A stretch of DNA of 40,500 nt from Burkholderiales bacterium (GTDB lineage: Bacteria > Pseudomonadota > Gammaproteobacteria > Burkholderiales > Burkholderiaceae_C), in contig JAEKLF010000076.1 in assembly GCA_019509985.1 (NCBI GenBank), positions 1-40,500 of the forward strand, read 5' to 3'. Made by a program: the position numbers and the translations under genes. Positions 1-13,100 of this stretch are shown in pieces (positions within the stretch are counted from its first letter, which is position 1; every line of letters starts with the position of its first letter). A model generated the notes under the pieces. It did not search any database. It was given only the letters and a program-made list of their open reading frames with translations, and was not told where the DNA came from.

Positions 1-1150
1 GGTGCCTTCACCGGCGTTCTCGGTGACGACGTCACCGGCGTTGTCGACGACGTAGGTGTCGTTGCCCAGGCCGCCGGCGAGGGTGTCGGCGCCGGCGCCA
101 CCGTCGAGCAGGTTGTCGCCGCCGTTGCCCGTGAGGATGTTGGCCAGCGCGTTGCCGCTGCCGTCGATCGCGGCGCCGCCCGTCAGCGTGAGGTTTTCGA
201 TGTTGGCGGCCAGCGTGGTCGTCACCGAGGCCTGGATGGTGTCGGTGCCTTCGCCCGCGTTCTCGGTGACGACGTCACCGGCGTTGTCGACGACGTAGGT
301 GTCGTTGCCCAGGCCGCCGGCGAGGGTGTCGGCGCCGGCGCCTCCGTCGAGCAGGTTGTCGCCGCCGTTGCCCGTGAGGATGTTGGCCAGCGCGTTGCCA
401 CTGCCGTCGATCGCGGCGCCGCCCGTCAGCGTCAGGTTTTCGACGTTGGCGGCCAGCGTGGTCGTCACCGAGGCCTGGACGGTGTCGGTGCCTTCGCCCG
501 CGTTCTCGGTGACGACGTCACCGGCGTTGTCGACGACGTAGGTGTCGTTGCCCAGGCCGCCGACCAGCGTGTCGGCACCGGCGCCGCCATCCAGCGTGTC
601 GTTGCCCGCGGCGCCGGTGAGGGTGTTTGCGGCGCCGTTGCCGGTGATCACGTTGTCCAGCGCATTGCCGGTGCCGTTGATGGCCGCGGCGCCGGTGAGC
701 ACGAGGTTCTCGACGTTGACCGCCAGCGTGGTCGTCACCGAGGCCTGGACGGTATCCGTACCTTCGCTGGCCTTCTCGACGATCACGTCGCCGGCGTTGT
801 CGACGACGTAGGTGTCGTCACCGGCGCCACCGGTCATCGTGTCGGCGCCGGCGCCGCCATCCAGCACGTTGGCCGCCGCGTTGCCGACGAGCGAGTTCGC
901 CAGCGTGTTGCCGGTGCCGTTGATCGCCGCGACGCCGGACAGCACGAGGTTCTCGACGTTGGCCCCGAGCGTCCAGCTGATCGAGGATTGCACGGTGTCG
1001 GTGCCCTCCGCGGCGTTCTCGGTGACGGTATCGCTCGCGTTGTCGACGATGTAGGTGTCGTTGCCCGTGCCGCCGGTCATCGTGTCGGCGCCGCTGCTGC
1101 CCATCAGCAGGTCGTTGCCGCCGGCGCCCGTCAGCGTGTCGGCGCTGGCG
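1..1150 (-). repeat. Tandem 243-bp units, C-terminal-most visible block of the giant gene
   Basis: Units begin near 56, 299, 542, 812 and 1055. The steps are 243, 243, 270 and 243 bases; the 270-base step contains one extra nine-residue repeat. The units starting at 56 and 299 differ at only about five bases by eye. The array continues past the left edge. Confidence 0.85.
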
Positions 1151-4100
1151 TCGGCGGCGGCCGTGCCGGATGACAGGACGTTGAGCGGAATGATGCTCAT
1201 CGACACATCGTTCGGCGTCTGCCAGTAGAGCGTGGCGCCGGACGTGCCGCCGCCTTCGGCCATCGTCAGCTGGATGCTGTTGTAGCCGGCCAGCAAGGTG
1301 ACGTTAGCGATGGCCGAGTTCGAGCCGGTGTAGGAGGCTTGCGTCAGCACCGTGGCGCCGTTGATCGTCAGCGTCGCGGTGTCATCGATGAAGAACTGGA
1401 ACTGGTAGTTGCCGTAGGCGGGCGCCAGCAGGTTGCCGGTCCACTTGACCGAGAAATTGTCGGCGTTGATGACGGCGGCCGCCGGGCTGCCGCTGGTCAA
1501 GAAGTCCACCGCCTCGTAGCGCGTTAGCGCCGGCGAACCGCTGGTCGTGGTGTTGTTGTAGTACTCGGCCTTGAGGCCGAGTTGGGGCGAGGCCTGCGAA
1601 ACGAGCACGTCGTTGCCGGCGCCACCCGTCAGCGCGTCGGTGCCGCCGCCGCCGAACAGCCAGGAGCCGGCGCTGGCGCCGGTGATGGTGTTGCTGCCGC
1701 TGTTGCCTTCGATGCGCACGGCCGTCGTGCCGCCGGTGGCGTTGATGGCGCTGTTGCCAGTGAGCGCCAGCCGTTCGACGTTCGCCGGCACGGTATAGGT
1801 GACCGACGAGCTGACGGTGTCCCAGCCGGCGCTGACCGCTTCGGTGACCACGTCGCCCGTGTTGTCAACGACATAGCTGTCGTCGCCCGCGCCGCCCACC
1901 ATGGTGTCGGCACCGGTGCTGCCGTCCAGCGCGTTGTTGCCGCTGTTGCCGGTCAGCGTGTTGGCCGCGCTGTTGCCGGTGAGGTTGTAGTCGGTGTAGC
2001 CCCCCGCCAGGTCGATGTTGCCGCCGTACTTCAACGTGCTGCCGTAGGTCGCGCCGGAGAATGTGGCTGCACCGCCGCCACTGATGCCGCTGGCCAGCGT
2101 GCCGTTGAGCGGCTGGTAGACGACCAGGCCGCTCTCGGTGCCGGTGAGCGAGCCCATGTTCATGCCGGCCAGCACTTCGGCCTGCGTGAGCGCGCGATCC
2201 CAGATGCGCACGTCGTTGACCACCATCGTCGGGTAGGGGTCGGCCGACCAGCCCGACTTGCCAACGAGGAACTGGCGGGCCACGTCGACCGGCACGCCCA
2301 GGAAACCCGACGCCCGAGAGGCGCCGTCGACGTAGACCGCCCCGTTGCCCTGCGCGTCGACCGTGACGCTGATCTGGTGCCAGCCGGTGCCGATGGCTGT
2401 GGTGGTCAGTTGCCCGGCGAGCGACGCGCCGGCGTAGTTCTGCACGTTCACCGTGGTGCCGTTGATGGCCACCAGCACGTTGTTGTTCGCCTGCACGCCG
2501 ATGTCGAACAGGCGCGACCAGGTGCTCTGGCTCGCCGGGACGTTCACCCAGGCCTGCAGCGTCATGTCGCCGCCGACCGTCGCGCTGGGCAGCGTGAGGT
2601 ATTGCGAGAGCGTGCCGTCGAGCTTGACGCCGTCGCGCAACGCGCCGTTCTCGACGTTGGCGGCCAGCGTCACGTTCGTGAGGCCGATTTCGGTGTCGGT
2701 GCCTTCGGCGGCGTTCTCGGTGACGACGTCGCCGGCGCTGTCGACCCAGTAGGTGTCGTTGCCGGTCCCGCCCACCATGGTGTCGTTGCCGGTCATGCCG
2801 TTGAGCGTGTCGTTGCCCGCCAGCGCGGTCAGCGTGTTGGCCGCGCTGTTGCCGATGAGCAGGTTGTCGCCCGTGTTGCCGGTGCCGTTGATCGCGCTGG
2901 AGCCCGACAGCGCCAGGTTCTCGACGTTGGCGCTGATCGTGTAGGTGATGGCCGAGACGACGGTGTCGGTGCCTTCGGCGGCGTTCTCGATGACGGCGTC
3001 GCTCGCGTTGTCGACGGCGTAGATGTCGTTGCCGGTACCGCCGATCATCGTGTCGGCGCCACTGCCGCCGTCCAGCACGTCGTTGCCGGCCAAGCCGGTC
3101 AGCGTGTTGGCGGCGGTGTTGCCGATGAGCACGTTGTCGCCACTGTTGCCGGTGCCATTGATGGCCGATGAGCCGGTGAGCACGAGCGTCTCGACGTTGG
3201 CCGGCAGCGTGTAGGTCACCGCTGAGCGCACCGTGTCCCAGCCCGCGTTCACCGCCTCGACGATGGCGTCGCTGGGGTCGTCGACGATGTAGACGTCGCT
3301 GTTCGCGCCGCCGGCCAGCGTGTCGGCGCCAGCGCCGCCGTCGATGACGTTGATGCCAGCATTGCCGGTGATGCTGTTGGCCAGCGCGTTGCCGGTGCCG
3401 TTGATGTTGGCGCTGCCGGTCAGCACCAGGTTCTCGATGTTGGCGCCCAGCGTCCAGGTCATCGCCGCCTGCACGGTGTCCGTGCCTTCGCCGACGTTCT
3501 CGGTGGTGACGTCGCTGCTGCTGTCGACGACGTAGATGTCGTTGCCGGTGCCGCCAGCCATCGTGTCGTTGCCGGCGCCGCCGTCGAGCACGTTGTCGCC
3601 GGTGTTGCCAGTGATCGTGTTGTTGAGCGTGTTGCCGGTGCCGTTGATCGCGCCGCCGCCGGTGAGCACCAGGTTCTCGACGTTGGCCGACAACGTGGTG
3701 GTCACGGAGGCCTGCACGGTGTCCGTGCCTTCGTTGGCGGCCTCGACGACGACGTCCGTCGTGTTGTCGACCACGTAGGTGTCATTGCCGGCGCCGCCGG
3801 TCAGCACGTTGGTGGCCGAATTGCCGGTGAGGATGTTGTCGAGCGTGTTGCCCGTGCCGTTGATGGCCAGGGCGCCCAACAGGGTTAGGTTCTCGAGGTT
3901 GGCGGCCAGTGCATAGGTGACCGTCGAGCGCACGGTGTCCGTGCCGGCGCCCACGTTCTCGACGACGACGTCGTTCACATCGTCGACCAGGTAGGTGTCG
4001 TTGCCGGCACCGCCGGCCAGCGTGTCGGCGCCCGCGCCACCGTCCAGCGTGTTGGCGGCGCCATTGCCGGTGAGGATGTTGGCGAGCGCGTTGCCGGTGC

Positions 4101-7100
4101 CGTCGATGGCGGCGTTGCCGGTCAGCGTGAGGTTCTCGACGTTGGCCGACAGCGCGGTGGTGATCGAGGCGAGCACGAGGTCGATGCCCTCGCTGGTGTT
4201 TTCCACCACCACGTCGCCCGCGTCGTCGACCACGTAGCTATCGTCGCCAATGCCGCCGGCCAAGGCGTCGGCCCCGGCGCCGCCGTCCAGCGTGTCGTTG
4301 CCGCCGCCGCCGGTCAGCACGTTGGCCGCGCCGTTGCCGGTGATGACGTTGTCCAGCAGGTTGCCGGTGCCGTCGATGGTGGCGGCGCCGGTCAGCGTGA
4401 GGTTCTCGACGTTGGCCGACAACGTGGTGCTGACCGACGCGAGCACCGTGTCCGTGCCCTCGCTGGCGCGCTCGTTGATGACATCGCCCGCGTTGTCGAC
4501 GACGTAGGTGTCGTTGCCGGTGCCGCCGGCCAGCGTGTCGGCGCCCAGGCCGCCGTCCAGCGTGTTGTCGGCGCTGTTGCCGGTGATCTGGTTGTCCAGT
4601 TCGTTGCCGGTGCCGGCGACGTTGGCGCTGCCCGTCAGCACCAGGTTCTCGATGTTGGCGCCCAGCGTCCAGCTCAGCGCGGTGCGTACGGTGTCCGTGC
4701 CGGCGCCCACGGCTTCGACCACCGTGTCGCCCACGTTGTCGACCACGTAGGTGTCGCTGCCCAGGCCACCGGCCATGACGTCGGCGCCGGCGCCGCCGTC
4801 CAGTACGTTGTTGCCGGCGTTGCCGGTGAGGGTGTTGGCCAGGTCGTTGCCGGTGCCGTCGATGTTGGCATTGCCGGTGAGCGTAAGGCTCTCGACGTTG
4901 GCTTCCAGAACATGGCTGGCCGAAGCGAGCACGGTGTCGTTGCCCTCGCCCACGTTCTCGACGACGAGGTCGCCCGGGTTGTCGACGATGTAGGTGTCGT
5001 CGCCCGTGCCGCCGGCCAGCGTGTCGGCGCCCGCGCCGCCGTCCAGCGTGTTGTTGCCGGCGTTGCCGGTGAGCTGGTTGTCCAGCGTGTTGCCGGTGCC
5101 GGTGAGGTCGGCACTGCCGGTCAGCACCAGGTTCTCGACGTTGGCCGCCAGCGCCAGGCTCAGCGACGAGCGCACGGTGTCGATGCCCTCGTCGGCGTTC
5201 TCCAACACGAGGTCGCCCGCGTTGTCGACGACGTAGGTGTCGTCGCCACCGCCGCCGGTCATCACGTCGGCACCGGCACCGCCGTCCAACGTGTTGGCCG
5301 CCACGTTGCCGGTCAGGCTGTTGGCCACGGCGTTGCCGGTGCCGTCGATGGTGCTCGTGCCGGTGAGCACGAGGTTCTCGAAGTTGGTCGCCAGCGTCCA
5401 GCTGATGGACGCGCGCACGGTGTCGTTGCCCTGGCCGCTGGCCTCCACCAGCGTGTCGCCCAGGTTGTCGACGACGTAGGTGTCGTTGCCGGCGCCACCG
5501 GTCAGCGTGTCGGCACCCGCGCCGCCGTCCAGCACGTTGTCGCTGGTGTTGCCGGTGATGACGTTGGCCTGCGTGTTGCCAGTGCCGTCGATCGCGCCGC
5601 CGGCTTCGTCCAGCACCAGGCGCTCGACGTTGGCCGACAGCGTGTAGCTGACGACAGCAATGGCCGTGTCGGTGCCTTCGCCGCCGTTCTCGACGATGAC
5701 GTCGCTGGCGTTGTCGACGAGGTAGGTGTCGTTGCCGGCACCGCCGGCCAGCGTGTCGGCGCTGGCGCCGCCGTCGAGCAGGTTGTTGCCGGCGTTGCCG
5801 GTGATGGTGTTGGCCAGCGCGTTGCCGGTGCCGTCGATGTTGGCGCTGCCCGTCAGCACCAGGTTCTCGAGGTTGGCGCCCAGCGTCCAGGTCAGGCCGC
5901 TGCGCACGGTGTCGCTCCCTTCGCCGGCGTTCTCGACGAGGTTGTCACCGAGGTTGTCGACGACGTAGGTGTCGTTGCCCAGGCCTCCGCTCATCACGTC
6001 GGCGCCGGTACCGCCGTCCAGCACGTTGTTGCCGTTGTTGCCGATGATGGCGTTCGCCAGGTCGTTGCCGGTGCCGTTGATGCTGGCGCTGCCGGTCAGC
6101 GTCAGGTTCTCGACGTTGGCTGCCAGCGCGTGGCTGGCCGAGGCGAGCACGGTGTCGGTACCCTCGCCGGCGTTTTCGGTCACCGTGTCGCCGCTGTCGT
6201 CCACCACGTAGGTGTCGTCACCCGCGCCGCCGGCCATGGCGTCGGCCCCGGCACCACCGTCCAGGCGGTTGTTGCCGGTGTTGCCGGTGACGGCGTTGTC
6301 CAGCTCGTTGCCGGTGCCGTTGAGGTCAGCCGTGCCCGTCAGCACCAGGTTCTCGACGTTGGCGCCGAGCGTGAAGCTCACGCCGCTGCGGACCGTGTCG
6401 GTGCCCTCGCCGGTGGCTTCGGTGACCGTGTCGCCGGTGTTGTCGACGAGGTAGGTGTCGTTGCCGGCACCGCCGGCCATGCGGTCGGCGCCGCCAGCAC
6501 CGTCGATCAGGTTGTTGCCGGCGTTGCCGGTGAGGCTGTTGTCCAGCCCGTTGCCGGTGGCGTCGATGTCGGCGCTGCCCGTCAGCACCAGGTTCTCGAC
6601 GTTGGCCGGCAGTGCCAGCGTGACCGACGAGCGGATGGTGTCCGTGCCCTCGCCGGCGTTCTCGACGACGGTGTCGCCGGGGTTGTCGACGGCATAGGTG
6701 TCGTCGCCCAGGCCGCCGACCATCACGTCGGCGCCGCCAGCGCCGTCCAGCACGTTGTTGCCGGTGTTGCCGGTCAGGTGGTTGGCGGCGGAGTTGCCGG
6801 TAGCGTTGATGTTGGCGCTGCCCGTCAGCACCAGGTCCTCGACGTTTTCGGCGAGGCGGAAGCTCACGCTCGCCAGCACCTGGTCGACGCCCTCGGCCAC
6901 GGCCTCGGTGACCGTGTCGCCGGCGTTGTCGACGAGGTAGGTGTCATCGCCCGCACCGCCGGCCATCTGGTCGGCACCGGCCTTGCCGTCCAGCACGTTG
7001 TTGCCGGCGTTGCCAGTCAGCACGTTGTCCAGCTCGTTGCCGGTGGCGCCGAGGTCGCCACTACCGGTCAGCGTCAGGTTCTCGACGTTGGCGCCGAGCG

Positions 7101-10100
7101 TGTAGCTGATGCCTGAACGCACGCTGTCATTGCCCTCGCCAGCGTTCTCGGTGACGGTGTCGCCCGCGTTGTCGACGACGTAGGTGTCGTCGCCCACGCC
7201 GCCGGCCATCTGGTCGGCGCCGGCCTTGCCGTCCAGCACGTTGTTGCCGCCGTTGCCCAGCAGCGCGTTGTTGGCAGCGTTGCCGCTGCCGTCGATGTCG
7301 TTGCCGCCGGTCAGCGTCAGGTTCTCGAGGTTGGACCCCAGCGTCCAGCTGACCGAACTCTTCACGAGGTCGGCGCCCTCGCCCGCCTGCTCGGCGATGC
7401 TGTCGCCGGCGTTGTCCACCACGTAGGTGTCGTCGCCCGCGCCGCCCACCAGCACGTCCGCGCCCGCGCCGCCGTCCAGCACGTTGCTGCCCACGTTGCC
7501 GGTGATGACGTTGGCCTGCGTGTTGCCCGCGCCGTCGATGTTGGCGCTGCCCGTCAGCGTCAGGTTCTCGACGTTGGCGCCCAGCGTGAAGCTCACGCCG
7601 GCCTGCACGAGGTCGATGCCCTCGCCGGCGTTCTCGGTGACCGCGTCGCCGGCGTTGTCGACGATGTAGGTGTCGTTGCCCGCGCCGCCGGCCATCTGGT
7701 CGGCGCCTGCGCCGCCGTCCAGCAGATTGTTGCCGCCGTTGCCGGTGATCTGGTTGTCCAGCGCGTTGCCGGTACCGGCAAGGTCGCCGCTGCCGGTCAG
7801 CACCAGGTTCTCGAGGTTGGCGCCCAGCACGTAGCTGAAACCGGCGCGCACCGTGTCCAGGCCCTCCGACGGGTTCTCGGTGATCACGTCGCCCGCGTTG
7901 TCGACCACGTAGGTGTCGTTGCCCGCGCCGCCGATCATCGTGTCGGTGCCGGTGCCCCCGTCCAGCAGGTTGTTGCCGCTGTTGCCGGTCAACACGTTGT
8001 CCAGGTCGTTGCCGGTGGCATTGATGGGCGCGGTACCGGTCAGCGTCAGGTTCTCGACGTTGGCGCCCAGCGTGAAACTGACGCCGCTGCGCACGAGATC
8101 CGTGCCGCCACCGGCGCTTTCCGTGACGGTGTCGCCGGCGTCGTCGACGAGGTAGGTGTCGTCGCCAGCGCCGCCCAGCATCGTGTCGGCGCCCGCACCG
8201 CCGTCGATCAGGTTGGCGCCGCTGTTGCCGACGATGCGGTTGTCCAGCTCGTTGCCGGTGCCGCTGATGTTGGCGCTGCCGGTGAGCTGCAGCTCCTCGA
8301 CATTGGCCGACAGCGTGGTGCTGACGCTCGCGCGCACCGTGTCATAGCCGCCGTTGGCCTCCTCGGTGACGAGGTCGGCAGTGTTGTCGACGATGTAGGT
8401 GTCGTCGCCCGCGCCGCCGGCCATCGTGTCCGCGCCACCCTTGCCGTCGATCAGGTTGGCGCCGGCGTTGCCGGTGATGACGTTGTCCACCGCGTTGCCG
8501 GTGGCATCAATGTTGCCGGCACCCAGCAGCGCCAGGTTCTCCAGGTTGTCGCCCAGCACCCAGCTGATGGATGAGCGCACACCGTCCGTGCCCTCGTTGG
8601 CGAGTTCGGTGATCTGGTCGCCCGCGTTGTCGACGACGTAGGTGTCGTCGCCCGCGCCGCCGGCCATCTGGTCGGCGCCGGCCTTGCCGTCGAGCAGGTT
8701 GTTGCCGGCGTTGCCGAGCAGGATGTTGTTCAGCGCATTGCCGGTCGCGTCGATGTTGGCCGCGCCAGTCAGCGTCAGGTTCTCGATGTTGCTGCCCAGC
8801 ACGAAGCTGACGCTGGAACGCACGAGGTCCGTGCCCTCGCCGGCGTTCTCGGTGGCCGTGTCGCCGAGGTTGTCGACGACATAGATGTCGTCGCCCGCGC
8901 CGCCGGCCATGGTGTCGGCACCCGCGCCGCCGTCGATGAGGTTGTTGCCGCTGTTGCCGGTGATGACGTTGTCCAGCGCGTTGCCGGTGGCGCTGTTGCT
9001 GCCGCTGCCCGTCAGCACCAGGTTCTCGACGTTGGCACCCAGCGCGTAGCTGACGCCCGAGCGCACGGTGTCCGTGCCTTCGCCGACGTTCTCGGCGACG
9101 ACGTCGCCCGCCGAATCCACCACGTAGCTGTCGTCGCCCGCGCCGCCGGCCATGCGGTCAGCGCCTGCGCCGCCGTCCAGCACGTTGCTGCCGGCGTTGC
9201 CGGTCAGCTGGTTGTCCAGCGCGTTGCCGGTGCCGTCGATGTCGGCATTGCCGGTCAGCGTCAGGTTCTCGACGTTGGCGGACAGCGTGTAGGTGACCGA
9301 CGCGTTGACGCTGTCGGTGCCCTCGCCGGCCGCCTCGACGACGAGATCTGCCGAGTCGTCGACGTTGTAGCTGTCGTTGCCCGCGCCGCCGGTCAGCACG
9401 TTGGTGCCGGCAGCGCCGGTCAGCACGTCGTCGAAGGCGCTGCCAGTGAGGTTCTCGATGCCCGCGAGCGTGTCGCCCTGCGCATCGCCGCCGCTGCCGC
9501 GACCCGTGGAAAGGGACACCGTCACGGCGGCGCTCGACGCCGCGTAGGTGGCCGTGTCCGTGCCAGCGCCGCCGATCAGGGCGTCCGCGCCCGCGCCGCC
9601 GTCCAGCACGTCGTTGCCGGCGCCACCGTCGAGCCGGTTGGCCGCGGCCGTGCCGGTCAGCACGTCGTCCAGGCCCGAGCCGGTCAGGTTCTCGATGGCA
9701 TCGAAGCTGTCGCCGGCGGCGTCGCCGGTGTTCAGCGCGGTGTCCGCCAGGTTGACCGTCAGGCCACTGAGCGCGCCGGCGTAGCTCGCCGTGTCGCTCC
9801 CCGCGCCGCCGACGAGCTGGTCCGCGCCCGCGCCGCCGATCAGCACGTCGTCGCCCGTGCCGCCCAGCAGCTTGTTGACGCCCGCATCGCCTTCCAGCGT
9901 GTCGTCGAAGGCCGAGCCGGTCAGGTTCTCGACGCCGGCGAAGCTGTCACCCGCCGCGTCGCCCGCGTTGTTCGCGGCATTGACGAGGCTGGCCTTCACG
10001 CCGGCGGTTGCGCCCGCGTAGGTGGCCGTGTCGTTGCCGGCGCCGCCGACGAGCTGGTCCGCACCCGCGCCGCCGTCCAGCAGGTCGTCGCCGCTGCCGC

Positions 10101-13100
10101 CGTCCAGGCGGTTGTCGCCGGCGTCGCCCTTGAGCGTGTCGGCGAAGTTGGAGCCGACGAGGTTCTCCACGCCGTCGAGCAGGTTGCCCTGCGCGTCGCC
10201 GCCGTTGCCGATGCCGGTCACCAGGTCCACCTGCACCGCCGCGGCGGAGGTGGCGTAGCTGACCGTGTCGTTGCCCAGCCCGCCGTGGATCACGTCGGCG
10301 CCGCCGCGGCCCTCGATCCAGTCGTCGCCATCGCCGCCGGCAATGGTGTTGACGTTGGCATCGCCGACCAGCGTGTCGTTGTAGTTGGAGCCGGCCAGGT
10401 TCTCGATGGACACGTAGCTGTCGCCAGCGGCCGCGCCGGTGTTGGTGTTGGGGGCCGACAGGCTGGCCGCGACGCCCGCGGTCGCGCTGGCGTAGCTGGC
10501 GGTGTCGTTGCCGTCGCCGCCGTCCAGCACGTCGCCCGCATCGCCGCCATCCAGCACGTCGTCGCCCGCGCCGCCCACTAATCTGTTCACGCCGGCCGTG
10601 CCGGTCAGCGTGTCGTCCCGGTCGGATCCGGTCAGGTTCTCGATGCCGGCCAGCCGGTCGCCCTCGGCGTCGCCGCGCTGGCCGATGCCGGTCGCGAGGT
10701 TGACCTGCACGCCCTGGGCGGATGCCGCATAGGTGGCCGTGTCGGTGCCCGCGCCGCCCGTGAGGACGTCGGCGCCGGTGCCGCCGTCCAGCAGGTCGTC
10801 GCCGTCGCCGCCGTCCAGCGTGTCGTTGCCGGCCAGGCCCACGAGGGTGTCGTTGCCGGCGTTGCCGGTCAGCCGGTTGGCGCTGGATTCGCCGGTCAGC
10901 TGGTCGTCGCCGCTGCCGCCGGCCAGGTTCTCGATGGACTGGAAGCTGTCGCCGGTCGCGTCACCGCCCGTCACGACGCCGGTGGTCAGGTTGATCTGCA
11001 CCGCCACGGTGGAGGTGCTGTAGTCGGCCGTGTCGGAGCCGTCGCCGCCGATCAGCGTGTCGGCGCCCGCGCCGCCGGTCAGCACGTCGTTGCCGCGGCC
11101 GCCGTCCAGCACGTTGTTGCCGGCGTCGCCCACCAGCCGGTCGGAGAAGCGCGAGCCGGTCAGGTTCTCGACGTTGGCGAGCGTATCGCCGCCGGCGTCG
11201 CCGCCCGAGCTGGGCGTGGCGCCGCTCAGGTCGACCTTGACGCCTTCGTTGGAGTCCGCGTAGTTCGCCGTGTCGTTCCCGTCGCCGCCATCGAACTGGT
11301 CGGCACCCGCGCCGCCCACCAACGTGTCGTCGCCCGCGCCGCCCTGCAGGTTGTCGTTGCCCGGGTTGCCGACCAGGACGTTGTCGAAACCGTCGCCGAT
11401 CAACACGTCGTCGTTCTCGGAGCCGGCCAGGTTCTCGATGGACTGGAAGCTGTCGCCTTTCGCCTCGCCGGTGTTCTGCGCGGCGTTGGCGAGACTGGCG
11501 GTGACGCCGGTCTGGGCGTCGAGATAGCTGGCGGTGTCCTTGCCGTCGCCGCCGATCAGCGCGTCGGCGCCCTCGCCGCCTTCCAGCTCGTCGTCGCCGG
11601 TGCCGCCGTCCAGCCTGTTGTCGCCGGCATCGCCGATCAGCAGGTCGTCCTCGGCGGAGCCGGTCAGGTTCTCGATGTCTTCCAGACGGTCGCCGGTGGC
11701 GTCGCCGCCGCTGCCCTGGCCGGTGCCCAGGCTCACGTTCACGCCGGCCGTGGAACTCGCGTAGGTGGCCGTGTCGTTGCCGCTGCCGCCTTTCAGCGTG
11801 TCCGCGCCGCCGCGGCCTTCCAGCACGTCGTCGCCCGCGCCGCCCTGCAGCACGTTGGCCGCCGCATCGCCGCGCAGCGTGTCGTCATGGTCGGAACCGA
11901 TGAGGCTTTCGATCTGCGTCAGCGTGTCGCCTTCGGCCTCGCCACCCTTGGCCGTGCCGGCGGCCAGGTCGACGGTCACGCCTGCCGACGAGCCGCTGTA
12001 GACGGCCGTGTCGTTGCCGGCGCCGCCCGTCAGCACATCCGCACCGCCGCGGCCTTCGAGCAGGTCGTTGCCGGCGCCGCCATCCAGCCGGTTGGCGCCG
12101 CCGTCGCCGCGCAACGCGTCGGCCCCGCCGCTGCCGCTGAGGTTCTCGATGCCGTCCAGCGTGTCGCCGTCGGCGTCGCCGCCGCTGGCGGTGCCCGCCG
12201 CCAGGTCCACACTGACGCCTGCGGGCGAGCCCTCGTAGCTGGCCGTGTCGCCACCGCTGCCGCCGACGAGCTTGTCGGCGCCATCGCCGCCCACCAGCCA
12301 GTCGTTGCCGGCGCCGCCGTCGAGCTTGTCGCTGCCGGCCCCGCCGATGAGGCGGTCCGAGCCGACCAGGCCGTTGATGGTGTCGTTGCCGGCGCCGCCG
12401 TCGATGACGTCGCCCAGGCCATAGGCCGGGAACACGACGCCGGCCTTGCCACCGGATTCGTAGCTCATGTCGGCCGCACTCGTCACGTCACGCACGATGG
12501 CGGGCAGCGTCAGCTTGCCTTCCAGCACGGTGCCACCCACGTCGGCGGAAGCCGTGACGACAAGGTCGAAGGTCGTCGGGCTGCCGCCGGCAGTGTCGGA
12601 GAGCACCGGGTAGCGCACCATGACGCTGAAGTGGGTCGTGGTGGCGGTCGGGTCGGTCGGCAGCGGCAGCTCCCAGCCCGTCGCGCCCTTGGCGGCACCG
12701 ACGACTTCGAAGCCGTCCGGCAGGCCGCTGATGACGAGGGACTTGACGATCGGCGCCGTCTTGGCCGACAGCGTGATCTCGAACTGCCGCGCCCAACCGG
12801 CGCCCATGCCCAGGCCGCCGTCGCCGCTGATGATGTCGTCACCCGCCGTGCCCGTGATGACCTCGGGTGCGGCCTGGGCGGCCGGCGACAGGTCGGTGGC
12901 CGATTCGGCCGAACCGCCGGAGCCGGTGATGGTGGCACCGGTGGCCGTGGCGCTGACGTCCTGGCCGGCGACGTTGTGGAACTGGCCGGCCACCGTCAGC
13001 GTGGGTCCGGCGGGCGGCGGGGGTGGTGTGCCGCCGCCGGGCGAGCTGGCGGGCGTCGGCGCGACCTGGATGACCAGCGTGAATGGCCGGGCCTCGTCGT

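Noticed and set aside
1582..7116. Long plus-strand open frames of 529 and 734 codons inside the giant gene (1582-3171 and 4912-7116), and many 80-codon frames every 243 bases
   Set aside because: They are antisense shadows. The repeat period is a multiple of three, so any stop-free antisense frame in one unit stays open in all. Their products are low-complexity Ala/Val/Gly or Ser/Pro sequences.
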